A stretch of DNA of 64,000 nt from Embiotoca jacksoni. Lineage: Eukaryota; Chordata; Actinopteri; Embiotocidae. Under the pieces are notes generated by a model, which had not been told where the DNA came from, made no database searches, and was given only the letters and a program-made list of their open reading frames with translations. The DNA lies in assembly GCA_022577435.1 (NCBI GenBank), contig JAKOON010000018.1, positions 3,710,282 through 3,774,281 on the forward strand, read 5' to 3'. Below are positions 45,221 to 56,222 of the stretch, piece by piece. Each line of letters starts with the position of its first letter. Positions within the stretch are counted from its first letter, which is position 1. The position numbers and the translations under genes are program-made.

Positions 45221-46257
45221 TATTGAGTAGAAGCACCCTTTTGAGCTAGTACAGCCATGAGTCTTCTTGGGAATGATGCAACAAGCTTTTCACACCTGGA
45301 TTTGGGGATCCTCTGCCATTCTTCCTTGCAGATCCTCTCCAGTTCCGTCAGGTTGGATGGTGAACTTTGGTGGACAGCCATTTTCAGGTCTCTCCAGAGA
45401 TGCTCAATTGGGTTTAGGTCAGGGCTCTGGCTGGGCCAGTCAAGAATGGTCACAGAGTTGTTCCGAAGCCACTCCTTTGTTATTTTAGCTGTGTGCTTAG
45501 GGTCATTGTCTTGTTGGAAGGTGAACCTTCGGCCCAGTCTGAGGTCCAGAGCACTCTCGAAGAGATTTTCTTCCAGGATATCTCTGTACTTGGCCGCATT
45601 CATCTTTCCTTCAATTGCAACCAGTCGTCCTGTCCCTGCAGCTGAAAAACACCCCCATAGCATGATGCTGCCACCACCATGTTTCACTGTTGGGATTGTA
45701 TTGGGCAGGTGATGAGCAGTGCCTGGTTTTCTCCACACATACCGCTTAGAATTAACGCCAAAAAGTTCAATCTTGGTCTCATCAGACCAGAGAATCTTAT
45801 TTCTTGTAGTCTGGGAGTCCTTCATGTGTTTTTTGGCAAACTCTATGCGGGCTTTCATATGTCTTGCACTGAGGAGAGGCTTCCGTCGGGCCACTCTGCC
45901 ATAAAGCCCCAACTGGTGGAGGGCTGCAGTGATAGTTGACTTTGTGGAACTTTCTCCCATCTCCCTACTGCATCTCTGGAGCTCAGCCACAGTGATCTTT
46001 GGGTTCTTCTTTACCTCTCTCACCAAGGCTCTTCTCCCACGATTGCTCAGTTTGGCTGGATGGCCAGGTCTAGGAAGAGTTCTGGTCGTCCCAAACTTCT
46101 TCCATTTAAGGATTATGGAGGCCACTGTGCTCTTAGGAACCTTGAGTGCTGCAGAAATTATTTTGTAACCATGGCCAGATCTGTGCCTTGCCACAATTCT
46201 GTCTCTGAGCTCCTTGGACAGTTCCTTCGACCTCATGATTCTCATTTGCTCTGACAT
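45217..46257 (-). CDS. Tc1-like transposase, full-length, DD34E
   Basis: 346 codons without interruption, on the minus strand. Residues ~10-115 form the bipartite paired-like helix-turn-helix DNA-binding region (MRSKELSKELRDRIVARH; YKIISAALKVPKSTVASI), with the linker PRPGHPAKL in the place of the GRPR-like motif. The catalytic triad is D159 (LWSDETKIELFG), D250 (FQQDNDPKHTA) and E285 (SPDLNPIEHLW), with exactly 34 residues between the second Asp and Glu. A GGGSIMLWGCF glycine-rich box is at 194-204. Length fits the family (about 340). The true start may be Met-8 (MRSKEL), which matches related transposases better than Met-1. It catalyses cut-and-paste transposition at TA sites. Whether it is active is unknown, but no inactivating lesion is visible. 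Confidence 0.93.
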   Translation of the reverse strand: MSEQMRIMRSKELSKELRDRIVARHRSGHGYKIISAALKVPKSTVASIILKWKKFGTTRTLPRPGHPAKLSNRGRRALVREVKKNPKITVAELQRCSREMGESSTKSTITAALHQLGLYGRVARRKPLLSARHMKARIEFAKKHMKDSQTTRNKILWSDETKIELFGVNSKRYVWRKPGTAHHLPNTIPTVKHGGGSIMLWGCFSAAGTGRLVAIEGKMNAAKYRDILEENLFESALDLRLGRRFTFQQDNDPKHTAKITKEWLRNNSVTILDWPSQSPDLNPIEHLWRDLKMAVHQSSPSNLTELERICKEEWQRIPKSRCEKLVASFPRRLMAVLAQKGASTQY

Positions 46258-46413
46258 GCACTGTAAGCTGTAAGGTCTTATATAGATAGGTGTGTGCCTT
46301 TCCTAATCAAGTCCAATCAGTTTAATTAAACACAGCTGGACTCCAATGAAGGAGTAGAACCATCTCAAGGAGGATCAGAAGAAATGGACAGCATGTGAGT
46401 TAAATATGAGTGT

Positions 46414-46633
46414 CACAGCAAAGGGTCTGAATACTTATGACCATGTGATATTTCAGTTTTTCTTTTTTAATAAATTTGCACAAATTTCTACATTTCTGTT
46501 TTTTTCTGTCAAGATGGGGTGCTGAGTGTACATTAATGAGAAATAAAATGAACTTTTCTGATTTTAGCAAATGGCTGCAATGAAACAAAGAGTGAAAAAT
46601 TTAAAGGGGTCTGAATACTTTCCGTACCCACTG
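46414..46633. repeat. Tc1-like right inverted arm with two direct repeats
   Basis: Mirrors 45001-45220; ends TTTCCGTACCCACTG at 46633, followed by TA and ordinary intronic sequence. The two arms differ at only a few positions as far as I can read them. Confidence 0.9.
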
Positions 46634-46690
46634 TATGTGCTCACCGTTTCCTTCAAATTGTGAGATAGTGACACCACCTGGAGAAGGGTG

Positions 46691-46693
<3 letters not shown>

Positions 46694-46768
<75 letters not shown>

Positions 46769-46772
46769 TGTA
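46694..46772. repeat. (TG)n microsatellite, ~35 units, slightly interrupted
   Basis: A near-perfect TG run with interruptions TATG towards the right end, 60 bp from the Tc1-like right terminus. Confidence 0.95.
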
Positions 46773-49770
46773 TTTGTGATGTCTGGTCTATGTTCTGCCA
46801 GAGTTCATTGTTTAGCCTGCTTTGGGTGGAGACTGATTTGTTTTGAGGAAAAAGGTTTGCCTGTCTGAGAAGTCACATGATTACATTGTTATTCTTACAT
46901 GACTGCAATTCATTTACATGTAAGTTCAGAATAGATGGGAAGGACTTTGTGAAATAACAGAATGCTGTTTCATTGTATTTGCATATGATTTTGAAAGTAG
47001 TGTAAATACTACAAGGTGAGTGTCAATTCATGAACCAACCAATGTATTAACTGTGGTTTCTGTTTCATTCTAAATGTTCACTGTTTGGAATTTTTGATGA
47101 TGTTGAGTGTAAGTCATAGAGTACCTAATTGTAGAATACCCATTTTCATTTTAACGTATTGGAGCAACTAGCTATAAAATGCAAGAGAAAAATCAGACAT
47201 CATTACACAATATACAGTATATTTGTTTATTACACTGAATGCATAGAAAGGCAAAAATAGGCATCAAATGTTTGAGACATCCGAGTAACACACCAGTCCT
47301 TTTTATCTTGGTTAAAATGATCTGTTCGACGGTTTTTAGTCAGTTTCTTTTTACAACAGAACATAAGAAGTATCTGAATTCTGTTCATATAATATAATAA
47401 GACCACATGATAAGGTGAAATCAGTATAATGCACAACAGTTCTAAATGATACAGAGTCTCTGAGATACCCCTATACTTTCTCAACTAATTATAGATACCT
47501 ATCCCCTTATCATGTACATGGGTAACACTTATGAATTAATTATCATGGATTCATGCATGAATTCCTGCATGACTTAAACCTTACTTTGTGAATTAATATC
47601 TTTTAAGTATTAAGGTTAATAGTAGGGTTAAGTACATTATCAATAGTTATGATTTATTAAGCATGATCTTGATGAATTCTTGCAAAAATGTTGGACCACT
47701 GAAACCAAACTGCAGCACATGCCACATCATGAAATCATAAGCATTAGTTAGTGAGTTTATAATGTTTGTGGTCCCTAAACTGGAGTGATCTTTACAATCT
47801 ACTGTGGGTAAAACTGAATAGGGCTAAAACAGTAATATTAAAGTTTGACGTTGAAAATAAGATTTGGCATTGAAAAACAAAACCATTTCAAGCAAAGATT
47901 CTATTAGATATGTAATGATACATTTCAGATGAATCTCAGAAAATGGCAATTGTTTTAAGATGTTCTTGAGTATATTATTTTGTAATTTCTGGTACAGGCA
48001 GAATCATTGTTTATCCCTTGACATCTTAGTTAATGTAAAATCACAAAAGATTACGCAGAGAAACTTTGAATTTACTATTTCTTATTTTAGTTTGTGTTGA
48101 CGGTCATATAAGTAAATATCTTAAAAAACAATGCTTATCAAGACAAGATGTTGTCAAGATAATACAATGGAGTCATTGTATTATAATCTCAAAACACTTA
48201 AGAAGGCTTCAATTGTGTAGGATTTTCTTTTCAGGGGAGAACCACCTCAGACCCTCCACTCTGATTTTAGTTTCGTATCTTGTGACCTTTTTCACTATTC
48301 AAGAGTTTGCAAGCCTGTTTGCCTACAGGCTGTGTCTAAAGTCAGCAGACACATATTACTTGAAAATTGTGTCTGCATCCTCTCACTTCTTATCATTTAA
48401 TAGTCAATTAGCTTGTCAGTCTGATCAGTTTTATTTCCCCCATCATAGTATTTTTAAGAGTAACCAAGTAATCCTCAACTCTATACAGACACTGATATAA
48501 TCTGTCAGTAACCCACATCTCTTTCCTTTCCTTCCTGCCCATGCTTTGTATTACATAATAGACCGTGATGTTTACCTGACAGGTTTAAAGGCTTAGGACA
48601 TCATTAAATGCAACACACAAACACTTAAGCACACACACACACACACGCACACACGCACACGCACATGCACACAGAATAAATTTAACTGCAGGCATCTGAC
48701 ATCAAACCAAGTGGAGCTTGATACGAGTAAATCCTTCTTACTGTGTGATTTGATAGCCCCTCTTTAAACTCTGCCTTGACACATCTGTCATTTTAATGGT
48801 GCTGGTAGCAGATGTTCAGTTTTTTTCTTCACATTGGCTATTGAAAGCTCGGTCGAAATTTCTTGTGAGTTTGTGAATTGCATTAGTGTGCAAGTATTTT
48901 CTTTCGTTTTTAGATTATATTTTATCAACCGCTCCTCAAAATGCAAGTTACTTTACAGTCAAAACTCTCTTAGAAGTCCAAGCCTGATAACTCTATGCAC
49001 TGAATGTGTCTTAATGACCAACAGCCAACATGTTTCAGGTGGGCAAAGGGCATTCACTTCATTGCCATGCGGCCAGTGCCCAGTAGATAGCAGCAGAAAT
49101 TTAGCTTTTCTTCTGTCTGCTGACTTTAAAGCCATATTATCCTTAACCCTGGAGCCTCAACATGGCTTGTGTGTTTTATAAAAAGTTCAGGATTAGCCTA
49201 ATCTGGTTAAGTGATCAGGGCGTACTTCACATGCTCTTAGACGAACAGATTAATGGGTAGTGTATACAAAGGAAGACAGCAGAGTGCTAGGTTCACCTAA
49301 GCTTCAGGGTAATGGCTGGGGCAGAGGCACAGCTTTGTCTACCAATGTCTATCCTGTTTGTGGGGCTCGGGCACATCCTTTGCTCTTTCCAGCGAACATC
49401 TAGTTCAACTGTGCATTTCAGATTAGGTGTGGACGACTAAAACAAAGGAATAGTGCTTTGACAGCACTCAGCACTTGTGATAAATATCTATATCTATATA
49501 TCTTAGTTTCTCAGATATTTGCCTAATATTATAAAACTTCGGTGCAGCACCCAATGTTTTTTCACAGCATCTAGACCACTATAGCTTCACTATAAGCCTT
49601 CTTTTAACAGTGCTTAGTAATATATATTTTTTTATAGCAGACTGCGCATTTAAAAAAAAAAATGTTGTGATGATAGCAGTCCAAGATTATGTAAAAATAA
49701 GTTGTTCTTTTAGGTAACTCACCACCACCCCCCACTGCTACCACAGCCCCTCAGAAACCAAGGTAGAACC
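46773..49770. other. Intronic stretch, no exon recognised
   Basis: AT-rich. A (CA)n-like tract with CG interruptions lies at about 48629-48672. Frames 48066-48500 (144 codons) and 48834-49181 (115 codons) show no known domain or convincing splice context. Confidence 0.45.
48629..48672. repeat. (CA)n microsatellite with CG interruptions
   Basis: A run of CACACA interrupted by CACGCA words. Confidence 0.85.
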
Positions 49771-49776
49771 CAATAT

Positions 49777-49838
49777 ATTTTATATATATTATATATAATA
49801 TATATATGTGTGTGTATATATATATATATATATATACA
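49777..49838. repeat. (TA)n microsatellite
   Basis: TATATA runs with a short TGTGTG segment. It abuts the left end of a Tc1-like chimera. Confidence 0.9.
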
Positions 49839-50353
49839 CAGTGGTATGAAAAAGTGTTTGCCCCCTTCCTGATTTCCAATTTATTTGCATGTCTGTCACA
49901 CTTAAATGTTTCAGATCATCAAACAAATTTAAATATTAGTCAAAGATAACACAAGTAAACACAAAATGCAGTTTTTAAATGAAGGTTTTTATTATTAAGG
50001 GAGAACAAAAATCCAAACCCACATGGCCCTGTGTGAAAAAGTGTTTGCCCTCTCCTGTTAAAACATAACTTAACTGTGGTTTATCACACCTGAGTTCAAT
50101 TTCTCTAGCCACACCCAGGCCTGATTACTGCCACACCTGTTCTCAATCAAGAAATCACTTAAATAGGACCTGCCTGACAAAGTGAAGTAGACCAAAAGAT
50201 CCTCAAAAGCTAGACATCATGCCGAGAACAGTAGGTGAAATTGATTCACAATCAGTGTTGCTTCCTAACTGGACAGGTTGATTCCCAGAAGTGTGATTGA
50301 CTTGGAGTTACATCGTGTTGTTTAAGTGTTCCCTTTTATTTTTTGGAGCAGTG
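49839..50353. mobile_element. Chimeric Tc1-like remnant: 5' arm of one family joined to inverted end of another
   Basis: The left part (49839 to about 50228) starts CAGTGGTATGAAAAAGTGTT, a known fish Tc1-like terminus, and carries that arm with its internal repeat of GAAAAAGTGTTTGCCC (at about 49848 and again near 50036). It runs to the start of the transposase gene: ATGCCGAGAACA at 50219. The right part (about 50229-50353) is the reverse complement of 62684-62808, the end of the Tc1-like element at the right edge of this window. That family is different. The junction falls at GCCGAGA/ACAG. The outer ends both read CAGTG/CACTG inward, and outside them lie CA and TG, then TATATA. There is no transposase beyond a few codons. 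Confidence 0.85.
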
Positions 50354-50388
50354 TGTATATATATAATGTATGTATATGTATTTATGTA

Positions 50389-50436
<48 letters not shown>

Positions 50437-50494
50437 TATATATATACATATACACATACATATACACACATTATATATATATATATATATATAA
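50354..50494. repeat. (TA)n/(CA)n compound microsatellite
   Basis: TATATA and CACACA blocks in alternation. The 65-codon frame on it is spurious. Confidence 0.9.
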
Positions 50495-51146
50495 TTTTAT
50501 TGTAAAATGAATATGACAACACGGTTCCAAACTGTTATTCAAATAAAAGTCTGTTGTCATGTTTCCCAATTGTATTGTTCCATGTGTTCCCTGTGCTGTG
50601 CTGATCGATTGACAATCTCCACTTTCAACAACCTGGAGGTCAGGCCTGAGGTGAAACAGTAAATGAAACTGCTAACTCAGGGAGCACCTGCAGTTTAAAA
50701 TAGTAAAGACTTATTGATTCAAAATGGTATACTCCGCATCTTTGGTGGGCAAACGTTGTCTCTATTCTGTCGTGCCACAAGCTCGCAAATGTGATTACCC
50801 AGAAAAAAAAATTGTTGCATCTTCTCCTGTTTGTCCTACATGCATGTACTTTCAGCTGTTCCTCCTCCTCCCTCCAGCTCCACTCACCTAAAGCTGTTTG
50901 TTTTTACTGCTACTTTCTGCTTCCCTAGCCTTCTTTGCTCCGCCCCTTTTTATGTGTGTTGACACATGCACGCGCAAGTGTAGCAGGGATCAGTAGCTCA
51001 GGGAGGTTGAGGGAAATAATGTGTGTGTGTGCGCGCGCTTAAGGGCATGTGCGCGTGCATGTGCTTGCAGGTCTGTCGGTGGGAGGGTGAGGGTGCTTTG
51101 TGATGCATGGCTGATGTCGCTGACATCGTCGTCACAGGCCACTTTT

Positions 51147-51149
<3 letters not shown>
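50495..51149. other. Intronic stretch becoming GC-richer towards candidate exon 1C
   Basis: From about 50860 the sequence gains C/T-rich words (CTCCTCCTCCCTCCAGCTCC), a GC-box-like CCGCCCC at 50942-50948, and alternating GCGCGC at about 51030-51040. No exon in this part; it may contribute to a promoter for 51379-51409. Confidence 0.4.

Positions 51150-51202
<53 letters not shown>
51150..51202. repeat. (CA)n microsatellite
   Basis: About 26 uninterrupted CA units. The frames across it are artefacts. Confidence 0.95.
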
Positions 51203-51205
<3 letters not shown>

Positions 51206-51378
51206 TCACAGAAATAGCTGATCCTCACATTATCCACACAGCACAGGCAGCATTCCTGACTTCTGCACCTCACTATAGCGGTACCTCTATACTTTGGACC
51301 CCCATTACTGGAGTTCCCCAGGGACCACTGCTAGGACCCCCCTCCCTTCCACTCCCCTTTTCAGCCCCGCTCCTCAGA

Positions 51379-51409
51379 ATGGAGCAAAGGGGAGGCTCTC
51401 GACGGAAGG
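51379..51409 (+). CDS. slc12a7: Candidate third first exon 1C of slc12a7 (ten residues)
   Basis: ATG at 51379 opens a ten-codon frame MEQRGGSRRK plus one base, ending at AAGG/GTAAGT (51409/51410), a donor that matches the vertebrate consensus closely. The phase is 1, as required for exon 2 at 60895, so the joined start would be MEQRGGSRRK-GDGLPKENSPF. The short basic start resembles in length the short N-terminus of KCC2b, which also reads straight into GDGNPKESSPF. The preceding 150 bases are C/T-rich and contain no close in-frame upstream ATG that I can see. There is no sequence homology to prove it, and a chance ATG plus donor is possible. Confidence 0.4.
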
Positions 51410-53479
51410 GTAAGTGTTTTTTCTCAACTGCAATACTCCTTGAGTTGCCCTTTGCTGGCACGATTATAATAGATCGAATAAGCTGTTACTATATTGGAGA
51501 TATTTATTTCAGGTGTGTAATAGTTATATTCTTAACTATAGCTTAATTTGTTTTATAAAGGATTATTTTATTTAGTATTGTTGTATTATTGCAACTATAC
51601 TTTCTGTAGCTTGCCTGGTTTGGAACTCCTTTTTTGTCTTGTGTGATGACTCCACTTAACATATATTGCGCAATCAAAGACTAATCTGGATTTAAAAGAG
51701 GTTTTGGTATGTTGTGTACCTGAGATTGAGTGATTGAGATGCAAAAGGCTTTACTGTGCTTTTGTTGTTTTAGACTCAATCAAGTCCATGATATATGAAT
51801 GAATCGTGGTCCTGTATGAATCAATGGGCTGGGAATGGCACTATCTCTGCCAGGTAGATGTGAGAAATTTACCATAGAAAATGTTTGCATTGATGCTCAG
51901 CAAGTGTATACTACAGTGCATGAAAAAAAATGATGATGATAGCAGGTTTTTTGTCTATTAACCTTGACATAAAGGAATTGGTTTTTAATTTGCAATGCCT
52001 GGACTGGATGTCTGGATATTCTCTCTCTCTATTTCTTTTAACCTGTGTCTCTTTTTTTGTTTGTTACAATGAGCCATGAGCCAACACCGGCAGTGTTAGG
52101 CAGCTTACAACGTTGTTAGAGTGTGCGGCTTAGTGGTTATAAATAGGATGCGTGGTCATTTATTACCACAGTGACCAGAGAGGCTGAGCCTAACCATTAG
52201 CACATCCTCAATGTACCTGCTGGTATATTTGTACTGGTCAGTAAGCAGAGTGCTGATGAAGTGGGACTTTAGCCCTAGCTTTTGAACACCATATATCATC
52301 ACAAACACGAAACAGAGAAGAACTTGGAAAAGAAGAAGCTGGCTTAGAAACAGCTGGCACTTCGTGACAAATGACAAACTACTCTCCTCACTCTGAGTCA
52401 GAGTGCCATTCCCTTATGTAACAACACTGAAGCTTTGATGTCAAAGAATGCTTTTTATATTTCAGATGGTGCAGCAATCTTGCATTTACCAACAGTGAGA
52501 ATTTTCTAAACCATCTGCCCTCTTATCCTGCTCCTATTCTGTTTTTTCTTCCAATGCTTCCGTGAGTAGACAAAAAATAATATGCATCATTTTAAGTGTG
52601 CCAATTTCAAGTGCTAACAATTTAATTTGCATTATGGACTTGACTGAATTGTAACAGTTGGAAATTAGCCTTAACATATACAGTATTTAATGGATGGCAA
52701 AAGTGTTGAATATGGAGATTTGTCGGGCTTTGGCTAAAATAAAATCATAAGTCTTAAAATCTTAACACTAATGCCAATGTACCACTATTAAACACTGAAG
52801 TTAAACTGTTAAAATGATGTGCTCTTTCATTTTTTTTTTCTTTTTTTTTTTTTCAAAAATGTACATTTAATAAATTAAAATTTCACACGTAGCTCCAAAT
52901 GTATATTTAAGGCAATACCAGTATCTGACATTTTCCCAGCTCTTCTGGCTAAAGAAATACCCAAATACATTGGTTTAATTTTCTGACCATGCTCACACCA
53001 TAACATTGTCTTGGCGAACAGCTTAAGCTGTCTTAAGCAGTATTTTATATTATCTGATATGCACTCTTAAATATGCACCCTCTGGCAGAGCCAAAGTATT
53101 AACAGAATAAATAAAATTCAAAATTAAGTAATTAATAGAGGAAACTTGAATATGAAACATATAAAAGAGTGAAAAAAGTAATTAATTGAATGCAATACAC
53201 ATGGACTTTAATGCAATTGCCTCCAGTTGAACTGATCCCAACTTTGCTTCGGAATTTGTATTGTTGACACAATTTTCATTGTTCTAAGGCGTTTTTTTTT
53301 TTAAATTAATGGATAAAAAGGTTGGTGTTGTTTTACAAGAGTGCCGGTGATTTAATTTGTGTTAGGTTGCCTGTGGTCATTGCCAATTAGATGCTATGTA
53401 CTCAATGTCACACTTTTAAGGGTCACCAATGCGCTATAGCACAGGGAATCTCTTCTCGCCACCTGCAGAAGTGAAACGT

Positions 53480-53481
<2 letters not shown>
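51410..53481. other. Intron, no feature recognised
   Basis: AT-rich intronic sequence with a T-run (TTTTTTTTTCTTTTTTTTTT near 52832-52851). No exon supported. Confidence 0.4.

Positions 53482-53540
<59 letters not shown>
53482..53540. repeat. (CA)n microsatellite
   Basis: About 29 CA units. Frames on both strands over it are spurious. Confidence 0.95.
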
Positions 53541-53545
<5 letters not shown>

Positions 53546-55927
53546 CTCTCACACCATCAAATACACCTGCATTCATTCATCAACAATTACACAAGAGGTT
53601 TCAACCTTGTCCCTCTCTCCCTCTTTTATATCACCCAGGTCCAGTCAGTGGTTTACTTCAGTCTCGTTTAACTATTCGAGTTTTAATAGTGTTGCCATCA
53701 GCGTATGACAGAATTTCACAAATCATTAAATAACTGTGCACACAAAGCTCACTGTTGTAGGGCTACTAAAACACTTCTTAAATGTATCGCTTAATACTAC
53801 ATAGAGAGGATTTAAGGTGCAGTTGCCTGTTTACAGTGCATTCACACCAGTGACCAGCTGTCCTTAAACAACTCTGGTGAATGCAGCATTTCAAATCAAA
53901 TTAAATTCTCCTTCTAGTTCTCGTTAGGTCGCCACGAACTGCAACACAATATCACAATATCTTGCTCCTTAACTGTTAAACGTCTGCTGTGTCTTCTGTT
54001 TGGTGCTGGGTAGGCAGTGCACATTTTGTGTATCACTGTTTGCTGAAAACAGCTGATGTAGCTTGAAATAGAGTTGATGAGTGCAGTGAGGGTAAACATT
54101 ACAAAACATTTGCAGCTCACAACAATAAAGTCTGGAAGTTTAGTTGCACTGTTCAGTTTACCATTACAGTGAAAAGTTCAGGATTTCGACTGGTCTTTGT
54201 TATTTGAACTACAATATCACAATATGAGCAATTTGTAGGCTGTCGTTCGCTGGGGTGACATTCTTTGGTTTGTATGTTGGCTCAAAAATACACAGTTTAA
54301 AGCTATATTTTAGTATGTTAAAACAGTTGGACAGAATGTGTTCACTCCTGACTACTGCCATGACCACAATAGGTACGTTAGAAACTCACTGAAGCATCAT
54401 TCAAAAATATACAACCTCATTCGACTACAGATGCAAAACACTACTTTTGCCTTTGTTTGGCCTAGTCATCCATTGCAGCTAGTGGTGTCTTACATTAGAC
54501 AAAAGGAGAAATTATTGATCAGTTACTAAAAGCGATAGAGTATAACCCTGTATGTCCTCTCTTTGATGGGCTTTAACCTCTGCAGTTGTTTATTCTCTAT
54601 AACGCAACTCCAAATGATCTGTGTCCACTTTTGTCCAAACAAATGGGTCTTATGACATAAAGATCCCTTTACCTGAAGATATTGTTTGCTTTTGAAAGAT
54701 GGGACATTTTTTGCATCCACATTATTCTCAGCAATAAGAATGCATCATGTTCAACCTTTTGCTCTTCCACTCACATTCTCTTCTAATAACCAGGCACATA
54801 TTTGCCAACATTAGATCAATTGCTCCTTTTGAACTAATTTTATATGTGCAGTGCCCCGTCAGCATTCCTGAACTGACATGAAAACAGGTGATGTAAGGGC
54901 TTTGCACAAAGCAGGATGGATAATTGTGTCAAGGAGCTTTCTTCTATTTTTGCATGTACCTGGTCAATAGTCATAACTGAGCTGGTTTCTCTGAAATTCA
55001 GATGCAAAACGAGAGATAGCTTTGCTTTTTGGTAACCCAAACCAGACTTTTATTCATTCATTCTATTTACAGCACTGCGAAGGCAATGCACATCTGAAAA
55101 TGCAGTCAGACAGGAACTAATCATGTTTGGAAATACAAATTTATTTCCAGAAAGAACTGTGAATCCCAGGTAAATGACAATATGTGTAATTTGCACACAG
55201 GACAATATCTGTTAACTAGGCTAGTGTCTTATCACTGCCACTGTACAGTATATGAATCTAGACCATGTCCCTTAGGACTGTTCGCTCCAGCACACAAAAG
55301 CACACTCACCCACAATGTTGACATTTCCACTCCAACACTCCAGATTTTCTGTCAGACTGATGGACATGAATCCTTATGGATCATCCTCATCTGCCTTCGC
55401 ATTCCTCTATGTTGTTTGTCCTTGAGTTTCTTCTTAAGTACATAATCTACTGCAGCAATCGCAGTATTTGACATCGACAGGGGGGGGATTTGTGTCAGCT
55501 GGCAGCTTTCATTGTTTGGAATGGTGATGGAATAGTGCAAGTGCAACTGAGGTCACTTGAAGGTTTAAGGACATGGAGGTTTGATACTTTCATTTCAACA
55601 CATATAGTATTTTGAACTTAAAATGGCCTGAGGGCACAACTTCCCTTAACTGCAGTGTTGTTATCACAGGCCGCTGACATTGATGTTTCATGTTCGGCAA
55701 AAAAACCCGCACAGGCTGTAAATAGAGAATCATAGAAAATTATAGGTGCAGTACCACGATAACTTTTTTTCTCCAGTTGCCTTTAATGTTAATGAAAAAT
55801 GTCAGTTTGCTGTTGCATTTTAACAGTCAGAAACTAGTGCTATCGTTTCTAAGGCTTCCAGAAAATTAACTGTACAGCACAAACTAAACATATTAATATT
55901 TTTAGAAAACTGCAGACATGCAGACTT
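53541..55927. other. Intron, no feature recognised
   Basis: No exon or dispersed repeat is supported. Contains a G8 run near 55480-55488. Confidence 0.4.
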
Positions 55928-56222
55928 TTCTCTCTCTGCTCCTTTTCTCTCTCTGCTCTCCCCTCACCCCAACCGGTCGAGGCACCTTTGAGCCTGGTTC
56001 TGTCGGAGGTTTCTTCCTGTTAAGAGGGAGTGTTTCCTTTCCTCTGTTGGAGGTTTTTCTCCCTTAAAGAGGAGTTTTTCCCTCCTAGCTTATGTGGGGA
56101 TTGTTGAATTGTTGGGTTTCCCTGTATAATATTGTAAAGTTATGCTGTAAGGACTTTAATGTGTTAAGTGCCATGGAATAACCTGTGTTGTGATTTGGCC
56201 CTATATAAATAAAATTGAATTG
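55928..56222 (+). repeat. Teleost dispersed repeat, near-complete 3' unit
   Basis: A C/T-rich start (CTCTCTCTGCTC..., CACCCCAACCGGTCGAGGCA) is followed by GAGCCTGGTTCTGTCGGAGG, TTTCTTCCTGTTAAGAGGGA and the tail TTGTGATTTGGCCCTATATA then AATAAAATTGAATTG. These blocks occur together as a unit in many fish genomes. The tail is inverted at 7831-7908. It probably derives from a retroposon 3' end. Family not assigned. Confidence 0.7.

Larger units (their letters stand above)
45001..46633 (-). mobile_element. Apparently complete Tc1-like transposon with IR/DR ends
   Basis: The element is 1633 bp. It begins CAGTGGGTACGGAAAGTATT at 45001 and ends with the reverse complement of that sequence at 46633, flanked by TA on both sides (44999-45000 and 46634-46635). 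The inverted arms extend about 220 bp. Each arm carries two copies of a direct repeat with core AAGTATTCAGACCC, at 45013 and 45198 on the left and mirrored near 46421 and 46604 on the right. This is the IR/DR layout of Sleeping-Beauty-like Tc1 elements. It contains one uninterrupted transposase frame on the minus strand. It is the only intact-looking mobile element in the window. Confidence 0.95.

Noticed and set aside
48066..48500. 144-codon + strand frame with hydrophobic start
   Set aside because: No family resemblance and AT-rich third positions like the surrounding intron.
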